The position numbers and the translations under genes are program-made. Under the pieces are notes generated by a model. It saw only the letters and a list, made by a program, of their open reading frames with translations, was not told the DNA's origin and searched no databases. DNA of 64,000 nucleotides, from assembly GCA_030323885.1 (NCBI GenBank), contig CM059194.1, positions 22,465,780 to 22,529,779 of the forward strand. The letters are read 5' to 3'. The DNA is from Branchipolynoe longqiensis. Its lineage: Eukaryota; Annelida; Polychaeta; Phyllodocida; Polynoidae. Numbering within the stretch: position 1 is the first letter of the stretch; each line of letters starts with the position of its first letter. Shown here piece by piece: positions 1 to 11,274 of the stretch.

Positions 1-548
1 AGTGACATATCCATGAAGCAGTCTTCCAGACCAAGTTGTTGAAACACCAACGGTAGAAGCATTTTGAGAGAAGGCTGGATAGACATTGGAGGGGACACCC
101 ACAATTATGACTTCAGGGCCCCGTTCACTTTCATATATGTGCAAAAAAATGTGTTATTTTACCATAATGAGCTGGCATTAGACTTTAGAGGCTAAATAGG
201 GCCTAGATCAGCCAGAAGAGGATCTGTAAGTTAAACTGTAACTTAATTACAAGTGCAAGTTAGTCGAGAGGTGGTGCTGATGTACAATTCGAACCTTTCA
301 TTACTTTCAGGACTGTTGCTCACTAGATAGCGCCACCCTCGGGCCCAGCTATTTATAAGGTTTAACTATGTATCCAGCTTGTGTGCATCTATGTTTTTTA
401 CTTTGGTGTGTGGCATTCGTTGAATAAGCATTACGCAGAAGTCAGATACATAGGGACACTGCACAAACAGCTGGTGGCCCTGGTTCAGATACGTGGGTAA
501 ACTGCATTAACAGCTGTCGCTATGTATCTAATGTATATGGGTCATTTA
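1..548. other. Unassigned AT-rich stretch
   Basis: No array, tRNA-like head or convincing splice-bounded open frame is visible. I cannot say whether it is unique intergenic or intronic DNA, or the end of a repeat continuing outside the window. Confidence 0.4.
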
Positions 549-1045
549 CGGTTTCCACAGTACATTGTTAATAATTTTGCCTTCTTTTTGGGCGGTAGTA
601 AGTCACATAGTTATCGTTGACTCTGTATATTAAGTATGGAAGCAATACTACATTTATTTAATCTATCCCACAAAATGTATCAAACAAAAGCTTATATGAT
701 TATGTGCTAAAGTGAAAATATGAAAATTTGCATACCGACACCATACATCTATCTACATTTCACCCCAACTTTTTGTTGTATGAAACAATTCGTTTGGCTT
801 AACTGTTATCAATATACTCATATTTGAATTTGTTGTGTGCTCAAATAATATTATTGATGCTTGTTACAGCTTTCTCAATTTGAATAAGATCACAATCAAA
901 ATGAAGAGAAAAAAACGTCAACCGGCATATATGCATGACTTCATATGAATATGGATTCTGCTATTATTTGGGATGTTTTCTGCTATTATTTGGAATGTTT
1001 GTACCTTTGGTTTCCATGTCATAAAAGTAGTACAGTTTCTGAGAA
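549..1045 (+). repeat. Interspersed repeat 'element A', copy 1
   Basis: This AT-rich segment is clearly similar to 39736-40425, including the shared GTTTCCACA, TTTAATCTATCC and TTCTGCTATTATTTGGGATG stretches. It has no coding capacity and no recognised ends. It preserves the uninterrupted version of the site into which a SINE-A copy inserted at 39918-40049. It leads directly into the 13-bp array. Confidence 0.7.
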
Positions 1046-1051
1046 CGACTA

Positions 1052-1528
1052 ATATGTATCCTACCTATCTATGTTACTCATGTATGTTACTCATATATGT
1101 TAGTTGTTACTTATGTATCTTACTTTTGTATCTTATTTATGTATCTTACTTATGTATTTCACTTATGTATCTTACTCATGTATCTTACTTATGTATCTCA
1201 CTCATGTATCTTACTTATGTATCTCACCTATGTATCTTACTTATGTATCTTACTTATGTATCTTACTTATGTATCGTACTTATGTATCTTACTTATGTAT
1301 CTTACTTATGTATCTTACTTATGTATCTTACTTATCTATCTTACTTATATATCTTACTTATCTATCTTACTTATGTATCTTACTTGTGTATCTTACTTAT
1401 GTATCTTACTTATGTATCTTACTTATGTATCTTACTTATGTATCTTATTTATGTATCTTACTTATATATCTTACTCATGTATCTTACTCATGTATCTTAC
1501 TTATGTATCTTACTTATGTATCTTACAT
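1052..1528. repeat. 13-bp minisatellite, about 36 copies
   Basis: The unit is TATCTTACTTATG with single-base variants. Because 13 is not a multiple of three and the unit lacks stops in the plus frames, three overlapping plus-strand open frames appear here. They are not genes. Confidence 0.93.
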
Positions 1529-1533
1529 AGGAG

Positions 1534-1782
1534 ACTGACTCAAAAGGTGCGAAGCAATATGGGACAAAACTTTGTCCATTGTAACGATCAACATACTATC
1601 TGCTTATGCATTTGCTCAGGATAAACTGATTTGTTTTGTACATGGTGTTTCATAATCCCAATAGAATACATATTGATTTGAAGCAAATGTCCTTGTGTTT
1701 TCAGTGTAACTGTTTCTGTGCTGTTTTGTGACAATCGTAACAATGGACAAAAAAAAAGAAGAGTTATCACCTTTTGAGACAG
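1534..1782 (+). mobile_element. MITE-2 copy 1 (terminal inverted repeats CTGWCTCAAAAGGTG)
   Basis: The ends are inverted copies: CTGACTCAAAAGGTG at 1534 and CACCTTTTGAGACAG ending at 1782. The 250-bp body is the reverse complement of the copy at 32993-33241. No transposase is encoded, so this is a non-autonomous DNA transposon; the parent superfamily cannot be told from the sequence. Confidence 0.8.
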
Positions 1783-1871
1783 GCTCATATGTATCTACTG
1801 TCTCCGTGCCGTGTCTGCTCAGCGTGTTGTCAAACCACCCACTATGTCTCGCTTACTGTTGTTCACCGATG

Positions 1872-2088
1872 TTAACCCTTTAAGGATGGCAGCGCCTGGG
1901 TGCGCCCACGGGTTTCGTGGGCTTCCAGTCCGGGTGCACCTGAATAAACCTGCAATTGGGTCGCACTGTATTTCTGATATGATCTACAAATTATCAGGAA
2001 AACACATTTTGAAACGCAACTCAATTACAGGCGCACCTGAGCTGTAAGCGCGTAGAACTTGAAGGCACACTGCTCCTTCAAGGATTAA
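1872..2088. mobile_element. MITE-4, piggyBac-like (TTAA target)
   Basis: A 217-bp element flanked by TTAA at 1872-1875 and 2085-2088. The inverted ends are CCCTTTAAGGATGGCA and, on the other strand, TCCTTGAAGGAGCA, with a second inverted block around GGTGCGCC and GGCGCACC. TTAA duplication with CCC/TCC-starting ends is typical of piggyBac-type elements; the assignment is inferred. No protein is encoded. Confidence 0.6.
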
Positions 2089-2329
2089 TATACAAATGTT
2101 CTCATGATACAAATGCCAGCCTCAATCAATCACCTGAATTGCATTGCTTTAATTCTTTAGGTAAATATATATTAAATTCATTTTTCTTGTGGTACACGTA
2201 TCAAATGTAATGTTACTTAACTTTCATTATAAATATATAATTAGCTGGATGTAATAATATTATAGTATCTATCTTAAAATTGTTCTTGTAATTAAATAGT
2301 GTAAATAACTTAAGTTAAGTTAAGTCAGG

Positions 2330-2560
2330 TTTCAACTATCCGTGTGCCTATCTTATCGCCCATACCTAACTCATTCTTGTTTGGGTTTTAGGTTTTAGCA
2401 ACATCTACCGTCATACAAACAGGATTTCTAACTACTCAATTGTTGTTACATATATCCCGATTCCTTAGCATTTTGCTTAAAGTTAACCTGTAAATATAAA
2501 AAAAATCGCAGAAATTTGCGAAATCAGGAGATCTTTCATCTTTGCCGCATTGTGTGTGTT
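2330..2560 (+). repeat. Interspersed repeat 'element E' with an unoccupied TTAA site
   Basis: This segment resembles 33430-33545 joined to 33903-33965: both share CTAACTC-TTCTTGTTTGG, then GATTCCTTRGCATTTTGCTTAA and GTAAATATAAAAA. Here TTAA (2477-2480) is intact, whereas at 33544 it carries a MITE-1 insertion. Shorter related pieces lie near 55495, 55800 and 59735. Confidence 0.7.
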
Positions 2561-2744
2561 TGGAGGACGCGGGGGGGGGGGGGCTAAGGCGGCGGGGATT
2601 AGTTCGTAATGTGGCCACCAGGGGAGGCGTTGTGGCAGAGAGATGAATTACTTCCAGAGGCGTCTCGAATACAAGTGCCGCCATTTTGTTTGTTCTGCTT
2701 GTGTTTTGTTGTTGTGGGAGGCCCCCTTATTACTCCTGCTAGTA

Positions 2745-3210
2745 ATGGTGGACTCTAACCGAACAGACTGCCACCGACATAGAACTGCGTACACGACAGA
2801 CACTACCAGCTATGTCGCACTAATGGTGGACTCTACCCGAACAGACTTCCGCCGACATAGAGCTGTGGACACGACAGACGCTACTAGCAATGTCACACTA
2901 ATGGTGGACTCTACCCGAACAGACTTCCGCTGACATAGAGCTGCGTACACGACAGATGCTACCAGCTATGTCACACAAATGGTGGACTCTACCCGAACAG
3001 ACTTCCGCCGATATGGCTGCGTACATGACAGACGCTACCAGCTATGTCACACTAATGGTGGACTCTACCCGAACAGATTGCCGCCGACATAGAGCTGCAT
3101 ACACGACAGACGTTACCAGCTATGTCACACTAATGGTGGACTCTACCCGAACAGACTGCCGCCAACATAGAGCTGCATACACGACATACACTACCAGCTA
3201 TGTCAGACAA
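2745..3210. repeat. 78-bp minisatellite, 6 copies
   Basis: Units begin ATGGTGGACTCTACCCGAAC at 2745, 2823, 2901, 2979, 3055 and 3133. The period is 78 bp with one 76-bp unit. As 78 is a multiple of three, a plus frame stays open over several units and the 76-bp unit breaks it, which argues against coding constraint. Confidence 0.9.
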
Positions 3211-3240
3211 TGACAATTACCATGACTCACTAAGTTGAAT

Positions 3241-3514
3241 CTGTATAGCGCAGGCCTCCCGTGCGGAAGGTTGGGAGTTCAATTACCGGTCAAGTGAACT
3301 CAATAACTTACAAAATTGATACTTGTCGCTTCCTAGCCAGGTGCTCGGCATTATTAGGAGAGGGCAAGGACTGGTTGGCTCGGTGTCAGGATAATATGAC
3401 TGAGTGAAATATCAGGTCATGGTACTGGTGGCAGGGCCTAACAGTGCGCACTGTCACAAGTCGGTACCAGTCCTGATATGACCTTAGATGTTACCAGGAC
3501 ATAAAACCCAACAA
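3241..3514 (+). mobile_element. SINE-A copy
   Basis: SINE-A has a tRNA-like head (A box like TGGCCGAATCGG, B box like GAGTTCGAATCCC). A conserved body of about 220 bp follows (TCAAACCAATGACTTA, CTTCCTAGCCAGGCGCTCGG, GCAAGGACTGGTTGG, CAGCACTATAAAGTCG). The 3' end is GATATGACCTTAGATGTTGC, CAGGACGTAAAAC and a CAAC/CAAAC-rich tail. This copy lacks the first bases of the head and part of the CAGCACTATAAAG block. Confidence 0.85.
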
Positions 3515-3683
3515 CCATCCGCTAAGTTGACGGTCAGATTTTCCCAACTGCGATCTGATGTTGCAAACAATTTCAGTAACTGGAGTTCAAGGACTCAAGT
3601 GTTAGCAGATATTTAAAAGGATGTTTTTTGTTGTGTGTTTAAATCATTTATTTTTGTGGGAGGAGGGCTATCTATCTTAACAA

Positions 3684-3966
3684 CACCTAAGGTCACATCA
3701 GGACAGGCACTGAGTTGTGACAGTGCGCACTCGTGGCAACTTTATAGTGCCACCCCACTGGGAGACCAGGCCACTGGCACCATGACTCAATTTCCCAAGC
3801 AGTCACACTATCCTGACACTGAGCTAACCAGTCCTTACCCTATCAAGTGCCAGGCTAGGAAGCGACAGGTATCAATTTTATAAGTCATGCATTCGACTCG
3901 ATCGAGAACCGAGCTCCCGATCTCCCATACGCGAGGCCCGCGCTCTACCGATTCGGCCACCGCGCC
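3684..3966 (-). mobile_element. SINE-A copy
   Basis: A nearly full copy in reverse orientation, ending in the complete tRNA-like head (ATTCGGCCACCGCGCCC at 3951-3967). The tail adjoins a GTGTTTAAATC sequence rather than the usual CAAAC repeats. Confidence 0.88.
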
Positions 3967-4187
3967 CTTTTTTCATCACACTATGCATCATTAACTGAGG
4001 CACAGCCTGAACTGCACATTAATGCTTAGGTAATTATTATATACATTTAAAAAAAAAGAAACATGTCGGTCATGATTGGTAATATGGCATATTTGAAACA
4101 GCTGATATGAAATAAAACACAGACTAACGGGTTGGAGGTAAACTAGCTGAATGAGTGCTTCTTATTTGGGAATTTCATCGGTGAATA

Positions 4188-4405
4188 TCCCCCACCCCCC
4201 CCCACCCCCATTGAGAGCTTTTCCTCCTCCTCCTCCTCCTCCTCTCTCCTCCTCCTCCTCTGCAACAGGTAATCAGGCCGACAAATAACAAGAAACCTGT
4301 TCGCATATCCACGCATCAACAAACCCGAGTGCCGTGGTACGGCTACTTTGTACCAGCTAGCACACCACTAGAACTTAGATGATTGATTGATTGATTGATT
4401 GATTG
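4188..4405. repeat. Low complexity: poly-C/CCA, (TCC)n and (GATT)n
   Basis: A C-rich run at 4189-4210, TCC repeats at about 4218-4260 and a GATT tetranucleotide repeat at about 4380-4405. Confidence 0.85.
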
Positions 4406-4493
4406 GTGGTTGCTTTAGAAGACGGCGATGGTGTAGACAAATAAGAACGATCAGACATTTAAACAAGAAGTACATATAATAATGCCACATAAT

Positions 4494-4740
4494 GTTTTGC
4501 TTGTTGGCATTTTACATCCTGGCAATATCTAAGGTCATATATGAGGAGGAGGTGCCAACTTATGACATGGCAACTTTATAGTGCTGCCCCACTGGAAGAA
4601 CTAGGCAAGTTGATGCCGAGCGCCAGGCTAGGAAGCGATAAGTATCAATTTTATAAATCATTGGTATGACTCGACCGAGAATTAAACTCCCGATCTCCCG
4701 CACGGGAGGTCTACGCTCTACCGATTCGGCCATCTTATCC
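4494..4740 (-). mobile_element. SINE-A copy, internally deleted
   Basis: The tail (TTTACATCCTGGCAATATCT) and the tRNA-like head are present, but the middle between CCACTGG and TGATGCCGAGCGCC is missing. Confidence 0.85.
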
Positions 4741-4756
4741 TGTACAAACTGCTCGG

Positions 4757-4832
4757 TGACCCGCGGGTACTGCGGGTACAGCGGGTACAGCGGGTACAGC
4801 GGGTAGAGCGGGTACAGCGGGTAGAAAACAGG
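4757..4832. repeat. 9-bp repeat GCGGGTACA, about 8 copies
   Basis: Tandem GCGGGTACA/GCGGGTAGA next to the SINE-A head at 4740. It encodes Leu-Tyr-Pro or Val-Pro-Ala runs in overlapping minus frames, which is a repeat artefact. Confidence 0.85.
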
Positions 4833-5021
4833 GTACAAATGGCCGCCACCAGGGCCCAATACCAGATTCCTCCTCTTCGGGAATTCTCATTAGTTCTCGT
4901 CGGTTGGCGGAGACCTGCAACGCCCCCTAGTGGCGCCGGCAGAATTAACGTCAATATCAGAAAGGTCAATTCCCTCCACACATCTTTCCACAATGTATTG
5001 CCGCCATTTGTTTGCTGTTGC

Positions 5022-5306
5022 TTTACGGCCTAGCAACATATATCAGGACGGTTACTGGCTGTGAAACAATACACGCTCCTGGTGGATTTATAGTGTTGCC
5101 TCGCAATAAGGCCGTGCCACCAGTGCCATGACTCAATATCCCACTCATACTTAGTCAACTAGTTCCTTGCCTTATCCTAGTAATGCCGAGCGCCAGGCTA
5201 GGAAGCGACAGGTGTCAATTTTGTAAGTAATTGGTTTGACTCCACCGGGAATTGAACTTCCGATCTCCCGCATGGAAGCCCTGCGCTCTACCGATTCGGC
5301 TAAGAG
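5022..5306 (-). mobile_element. SINE-A copy
   Basis: Diverged tail (TTTACGGCCTAGCAACATAT) with a well-kept body and head ending GATTCGGCTAAGAG. Confidence 0.85.
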
Positions 5307-5399
5307 TGCTGACTGGCTTCCCAGGTCGTGGGTTCAAACACAGGCCGAGTCAAACATGCCGGCGGCCCAGTCTTCCAGTATGGAAGCATGTCGCCATAA

Positions 5400-5472
5400 A
5401 TATTTGTTTCTTTGTTGGGGTTTTACATCCAGGTAACACTTATGGTCATATCAGGATATCGCCATGAATGGG
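5400..5472 (-). mobile_element. SINE-A 3' fragment
   Basis: Only the tail portion is present (TTTTACATCCAGGTAACACT, GGTCATATCAGGATA). Confidence 0.7.
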
Positions 5473-5550
5473 GGAAGGACCTCAAACTTGTTAAGGACAC
5501 TGACTTCATGACATGGCATTCCTCTCACACTTCACAGCTTCATGGGATCT

Positions 5551-5966
5551 AGATAAAAGATTCACCCGGTACTTGTAGTACACGGGTGAATGACAACGTA
5601 GTGTAAATATGGGCGAAAATAGGTTTAGTATGGAACAGGAAGTACAATGCCTGGCTCCAGTGTCAAATGGTTACATATATCGGCACAGAATTGGTGAAAT
5701 GGGAGAGAATGCAAAAAGACAAGATGCCGGCCATAGAACGCCATCGATTTCACTTTTAAATCTTATTAAACCAGATGTTTTATTATATTTTTCAACACAA
5801 AGGTAGCGGGAAAATATGAAGACATATACAAAGAATAAATATTGCTTCTTAGATTGTGAAATTAGGCTCTCATAAAGACTCATTTCATTAACCCGATTTT
5901 TCGACCGTTTTTATATAAGGCTGGTCTTCACCCGTGTACTGCGAGTACCGGGTGAATCCTTTATCT
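5551..5966 (+). mobile_element. MITE-3 copy 1 (terminal inverted repeats AGATAAAAGATTCACCC)
   Basis: A 416-bp element with inverted ends AGATAAAAGATTCACCC and GGGTGAATCCTTTATCT. Just inside each end lies a hairpin (CACCCGGTAC...GTACACGGGTG at the left, CACCCGTGTAC...GTACCGGGTG at the right). The body matches 18014-18405. It is non-coding. Confidence 0.85.
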
Positions 5967-6130
5967 ACATAGGATCCAGCTTTTCCGGTGCATGACCTTT
6001 TGACCTACTAAGGGCGAATGTCAGTGAAAGCAATATCCTTGCTTTGATTAAAACCAGAGATTGAAAGCATGCCATGTCATATGGGAAGTAGAGACTCCAC
6101 CGCTAGGCCACCCTGTATGGTCAAAATACG

Positions 6131-6204
6131 ATGTTTTGTTTGCTGGGGGTTTTACGTAATGGCAACATCTAAGGTCTGACATATCACATATCAGGCCAGT
6201 CATA
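6131..6204 (-). mobile_element. SINE-A 3' fragment
   Basis: Tail only: TTTTACGTAATGGCAACATC followed by AAGGTCTGACATATC, with a small internal duplication of ATATCA. Confidence 0.7.
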
Positions 6205-6516
6205 TAGTATGTTGATAGCACATTCTTTGGTGATATTTCAACTGCAATTCCCAGTTGAATTATATAGTGGCACAGTGGGAAAATAAGTGTTTAATCATTA
6301 ATGTATTGGATAAAATCCCCATTCCATTCAAATGAAACTAATATATAATAATTTCAATTTACAATCCCACAGTAGCACCTTGAACCAGCCTATGTTTGCC
6401 CCCCCCCCCCCCAATGACCCCCCAACCCCAACCCCAACTCCCACCCACCAGCGACGACTGACATAGAGTAAAGTGGTGGTTTGATATTTCTAATCAGCTC
6501 GGGAAGGGAATAGGTT
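6205..6516. other. Unassigned, with C-rich low complexity
   Basis: Nothing gene-like is visible. A run of C and CCCCAAC repeats lies at about 6398-6450. Confidence 0.4.
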
Positions 6517-6626
6517 GGGTGATTGTTGGTTGGTTGTTTGAGTTGTACGTCCTGGTCATATCAGGACAGGTAGCGCCTTGTGACAGTGTGTACTCATGGC
6601 TAATTTATAGTGCTGCCCCACAGGAA
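6517..6626 (-). mobile_element. SINE-A 3' fragment
   Basis: Tail half only, ending at the TATAGTGCTGCCCCAC block, immediately followed by a second complete copy in the same orientation. Confidence 0.8.
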
Positions 6627-6643
6627 TTTTCACCCATCATAGT

Positions 6644-6988
6644 TTGTTTGTTTGTTGTTTTGCGGCATAGCAATATCTAAGGTCATATCAGGAAGGCTAC
6701 CGACTTGTGACAGTGCGCACTCATGGTGTCTTTATAGTGCTGCCCCACTGGGAGACCCCAGGCTGCCAGCACCATGACTTGATATCCCATTCAGTCACAT
6801 TATCCTGACACTGAGCCAACCAGTCCTTGCCCTATCCTAATAATGCTGAGTGCCTGGCTAGGAAGCATAAAATATAAATTTGTATGTCATTGGTTTGACT
6901 CGTCCAGGGTTCGAACCCATGGATTCAAATCCCACAAGTGACCAAAATGAGAGACGGACGCTCAACTCATTCGGCCATCCCGTCAGGT
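6644..6988 (-). mobile_element. SINE-A copy with head type B
   Basis: The body is SINE-A, but the tRNA-like head differs. Read on the minus strand it begins GACGGGATGGCCGAATGAGT, has a longer variable region around GTCACTTGTGGGATT, and contains two B-box-like segments (GGATTTGAATCC and GGTTCGAACCC). The same head occurs at 18648, 59300 and 60466. Confidence 0.85.
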
Positions 6989-7149
6989 CTCGAAGGGAAT
7001 AGGAGACAATGGGTAGATAGGGTGTTTGTCCACATACTCCCACCTGCACCGAAGGTTGATTCTTCAACTATGGCTAACCATTTCAGCAGAAATAAATTGC
7101 CAAAGGAAGAGACCATCATCTGTTGAAAATCTTTCCTATCTGTTTTCAA

Positions 7150-7555
7150 TTTAAAAAAACTCGTTTATTTAAGGTTATTTCTTACTGGTAAATGAAATGT
7201 CTGCATGCTTTAGCTTAGCTTTTATAACCACTTTGTAAATATGTCATCCAGTGGTTTTATTATACAGCATCTTAGGATGGGGTTGTTTTTTTTTCTTCAA
7301 TTTATCCCAACTGACATTAGTCTTCAGCTTCCATTAAATGAAATAAACTTAATTTCGGAAAGATATGCTGTGGTTATGCTAGAAAATGATTTGAAAGATT
7401 ATCAACAACCTACTTAAATCCCTTTGCGACAACCTATACACAATACGCTTACAGGCAATATCAAAGGCAACATGCCGAGTTAAATGCCCAGAAGCCTCTT
7501 GGGAAGCCAGTGAGCAAACCACACCATCAGAAGAATGAGTGCAGGGTTCAAAAGG
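7150..7555. other. Unassigned AT-rich stretch
   Basis: No repeat family, splice-bounded open frame or RNA-like fold is recognised. Confidence 0.4.
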
Positions 7556-7915
7556 TCCACCCAGAAGCCACAGGGGAAGCCACAGGGGAAGCCACAGGGG
7601 AAGCCAAAGGAGACGTGACAGCGCAAATTGCATAGGGCACAAATGAGTTGACCATGCGAAGGGCTCCATAATGGAAACCACAGGGGAAGCCACTTCCCGA
7701 ATTGCACACAGTCCGAATGAGCTCTGCATGTGCAGTGCTCCCGAAGCTACAGGGGGGAAGCCACAGGGAGAAGGCAATGGGGGGAAGCCACTGCCCGAGA
7801 ATGAACACTGGACGCAACCTTTGATGGGAGCGCGATAGTGCCAGCCACACACCGGGTCCAAACTCGCCACACCGCAGGGCATTGGAGGCCGCTAGGGAAG
7901 TCTCCGCATCTTAAT
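7556..7915. repeat. 12-bp repeats plus first copy of a ~140-bp duplicated segment
   Basis: AAGCCACAGGGG is repeated about four times at 7556-7605, giving Leu-Pro-Leu-Trp runs in a minus frame. The segment about 7785-7912 (GCCACTGCCCGA, GGAGCGCGATAGTGCCAGCC, GGAAGTCTCCGCATC) is repeated with few changes at about 8325-8470. Confidence 0.75.
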
Positions 7916-8324
7916 GAGATCTTGATTAGGACTGCTCCGATCCTGTGTGTGGTCATTACGCTGAACACAGGCAGCTAATCACCTCCATCATGCTCGGTGT
8001 CTGCTCCCCAGATCCTCCCATTTCACCTCAACTGTTCCATTCCACCAGCAGAATGAACCATCGCAAAAATAAAATAGCCGAGGCAAACTCACAGGCTTTT
8101 AACCCAACCAAACATCTACCCACCCATCTCCCCACCTCCCCTCGCAAACTCCCAATTCCCATCTCTATTCTTACCACAATCTATTTTTGTGTGAAGATTT
8201 ATACTGCCTATAATGGATAAGTCTTAATAGTCTTGCTTTCACCATGAGACAGTTGGTCAATAGAAAGGCAGAGTCTACCCTTTTACCGACTCATGGGATT
8301 TTTTAAAACCTCCCAAGCCACTGG

Positions 8325-8470
8325 GGAGAAGCCACTGCCCGAATGGCACTACATATGAGAATGAACACTGGATGCAACCTTTGACGGGAGCGCGATAGTG
8401 CCAGCCACACACTGGGTCCAAACACGCCCCGCCGCAGGGCATTGGAGGCCCCAAGGGAAGTCTCCGCATC
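8325..8470. repeat. Second copy of the ~140-bp duplicated segment
   Basis: Direct duplicate of about 7785-7912, roughly 550 bp downstream. It differs by an extra GGCACTACATAT insertion and scattered substitutions. The intervening 410 bp is unassigned. Confidence 0.75.
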
Positions 8471-8494
8471 ATGGCATGAGAGCAACTGTAAGTT

Positions 8495-8810
8495 ATACAC
8501 AGCGGTGGAAATCCAAATTGGGAGAGTTGATGGCATGCTGAATCGAAACACCAATCTTCAGATTAGGACTCTGACTATAGAAAAAAGTCAGACACTAACT
8601 CTAATCTATTTATTATCCCGAACTATTAAATCTAGATACAGCTTCACATTTTCTTCAGCGTTCTCAGAGGGGCTGCCCTGCATGCCAATATTGTAAAACC
8701 CATACAAAATGGGACTTGCAAGCTGCTTCCAATAAATCCTGAAGTAGATTGGTGCACTCCACTTATTGCCAGCCAAAGCCCCTAAGAAAAGCAATCTAGA
8801 ATGCAAGCTT
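8495..8810 (-). pseudogene. Possible LINE ORF1-like RNA-binding fragment
   Basis: A minus frame (8606-8806) contains a segment reading GSPSENAEENVKLYLDLI. This recalls the 'GIPE...ENAEEKV' core of the RNA-binding domain in L1-like ORF1 proteins. Downstream the frame is interrupted by stops. It is too short and diverged for a firm call and may be chance similarity. A profile search against Transposase_22-like domains would decide. Confidence 0.2.
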
Positions 8811-8929
8811 TGCGAACAATTTAAAGGGACCTGTTATCGTCCAACATATCCCCACACTCACTACAATTTAAATGGAACGGCCCCCACCTCAGCCACTCGC
8901 ACCCTCTCTGCAATGTAAATGGTTTGCTT

Positions 8930-9245
8930 CTTTGTAGGAGTTTTACGTCCTGGCAACATCTACGGTCATATCAGGATGGGTACCAACTTGTGCCAGTGTG
9001 CACTCATATCGACTTTATAGTGCTGCTCCACTTGTAGACCAGGCTCCCGGAACCATGACCAGATATCCCAGTCACATTATCCTGATACTGTGCTAACAAG
9101 TCCTTGTCCTATCCTATTAATACCGAGCGGCAGGCTTGGAAGCGACAAGTATCAATTTTATAAGTCATTGAGTTTACTTGACCAGGAATCAACCCCCTAT
9201 CTCCCACATGGGAAGCCTGCACTCTACCAATTAGGCCACCACTCC
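8930..9245 (-). mobile_element. SINE-A copy, full length
   Basis: Complete from TTTTACGTCCTGGCAACATC to the head (ATTAGGCCACCACTCCC). A short CAATTTAAATGGARC motif recurs on both sides (about 8865 and 9247), suggesting insertion into a locally repeated sequence. Confidence 0.88.
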
Positions 9246-9739
9246 CAGTCCAATTTAAATGGAGCGGCCACAGCTCAGCCACTAGCACCCCCACCACAAT
9301 TTAAATGGAACTGTCCCAGCCCAGCTACACCCCTCACGACAATGTATATAGAACTATATGTACGTTCAGACACGCCTCATCAGTGCATTGAGCACAAATT
9401 TCATAGTGACAAGTGTCAGGTTAAGGCAGCTGCTACAACCCTTGTTTCAAATTGTATTTTTAATCTTTCTCAAATTGATACATTTGAAATAACTAGACTC
9501 ATAAGAAGAGCAAATGATAAGTAAACAGGTCAACAATAACAATAACAATGAATTGGGTGCATGCAGTCTTAGGTTCGGCTTGAGTCCGATTTCGAAGATT
9601 GGAAACACTAAGCGCAGTGTATCCTGGGGCGCAGCTCAAGTATTCGATTTGATTCGCTAGATGGTGTATCCAAAAAAGAAAAGAAAAAAGCCTACACAAC
9701 CCGGTCGATGATCAGGCCCCCCTCATGGATGCAAATGAC
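9246..9739. other. Unassigned
   Basis: Short repeats of CAATTTAAATGGARC at the left, an AACAAT run at about 9533-9548, and otherwise no recognised feature. The open frame at 9090-9524 starts inside the SINE and is not supported as a gene. Confidence 0.4.
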
Positions 9740-10070
9740 TGTTTGGTTGTCGTTGTTTTATGTTCTAGCAACAACTAAGGTCATATCCGGACAGGTACCA
9801 ACTTGTGACAATGCACACTCATAGTGACTTTATAGTGCTGTCCACTGGGAGACCAGGCGGCCAGCACCATGACCCGATATCCCACACAGGCATATTATCC
9901 TGACACTGAGCTAACCAGTCCTTGCCCTATACTATTAATGCTGAGCGCCAGGCTAGGTAGTGACAAGTATAAATTTTAATATGTCCTTGGTTTGACTCGG
10001 CTGATGATATTTGAATTCTTGATCTTCCACACAGGAAGCCGGCGCTCAACCAATTTGCCCACCATGTCCA
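9740..10070 (-). mobile_element. SINE-A copy, full length
   Basis: Complete but moderately diverged; the head ends CAATTTGCCCACCATGTCC. Confidence 0.88.
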
Positions 10071-10289
10071 GTGGATGCAAATGAAGAGACTGCAGCTCGT
10101 TCAGCATAGTCTATCACAATACGTCACAATACACAACTGACAAAGAGTCGCCCTCACACTGCTAGGTCTCATACAGACCTGGAACTAGGTGAATTCAGCT
10201 GACTGGCGGTACTACTCAGGCTCCACACAGAGTCGGAGACAGCATTATTCAGGTTCAACACAAATGGTGCCATGTGGTCTCAACACACA

Positions 10290-10665
10290 GTAGATGCAAC
10301 ATATTGTGAATATGGGGAGCGTAGGAGAGTCTGAACAGACAGAAGAGAAGGTATGTCTTCAACACACAGAAAACACATGTCTTCAATAGTGGGAGTGCGG
10401 GACAAAGTCTTGACGTACAGAAGAGACAATACATCTTCAACATGGGGAGTGAAGGATAACATACAGAAAATACATGTCTTCAATAGCGAGAGTGCGGGAC
10501 AGAGTCTTGACATACAGAAGAGACAATACGTCTTCAACACGGGGAGCGAAAGCTAACATACAGAAAAGACATGTCTTCAATAGCGGGAGTGTGGGACAGA
10601 GTCTTCACACACAGAAGAGACAATACGTCTTCAACACGGGGAGCGAAGCATAACATAGAAGACAC
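10290..10665. repeat. 96-bp minisatellite, about 3.5 copies
   Basis: CTTCAATAGYGRGAGTG recurs at 10382, 10478 and 10574, so the period is 96 bp. Degraded units extend left to about 10200 and right to about 10700. Because 96 is a multiple of three, several frames stay open; none has gene support. Confidence 0.8.
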
Positions 10666-10925
10666 AAAATAGGGAGTGCAGGAGAAGGTCTAAACACACA
10701 TAAGACATAAGACATAACACGGAGTAGAATAATATGAAACACAGGAGGAACTAAAGCTAGAGGAATCAAGCTGTGTTAATAACCATGCATGAGGCAGATG
10801 ATACCCATGATGCATCACTGGGTACACACCTCTCATCAACGTTCCTGGTCGGTGACTTGAGCACAACAGGCTGCATGTCCAATTTGCTTGGCTGCTTTGT
10901 CTATTATCTTTGTGTTTGTTTTGAC

Positions 10926-11213
10926 TGGACGCGGTGGCCTAATCGGTAGAGCTCAGGCTTCATGTGCGGAAGGTCGAGACTTTGATTCCTGGTCGAGTCA
11001 AACCAATGACTTACGAAATTGATATTTATCGCTTCCTAGCCAGGCGTTCACCATTAATAGGATAGGACAAGGACTGGTTGGCTCAGTGTCAGGAAAATGC
11101 AACTGAGTGTGCTATAAAGTCGCTCGCCATGAGTGCACACTGTCACAAGTCAGTACCCTCCTGATATGACCTTAGATGTTGCCAGGACATCAAACTCTAA
11201 CAACCAACCAAAT
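10926..11213 (+). mobile_element. SINE-A copy, full length
   Basis: Begins GGACGCGGTGGCCTAATCGG with both promoter boxes, and ends GACCTTAGATGTTGCCAGGA followed by CAACCAACC. There is a small deletion in the middle around GTGTGCTATAAAG. Confidence 0.9.
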
Positions 11214-11274
11214 CCTGCTTGATGACTTGAAAACAGCAGGCCGCACGCCCAATGTGCCTGCCTGCCAAGTCTGT

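Noticed and set aside
10926..11000. tRNA gene
   Set aside because: A and B boxes are present, but the sequence continues into a conserved 3' body repeated about 40 times and the cloverleaf is imperfect, so it is a SINE head. The same applies to all SINE-A, SINE-B and SINE-C heads.
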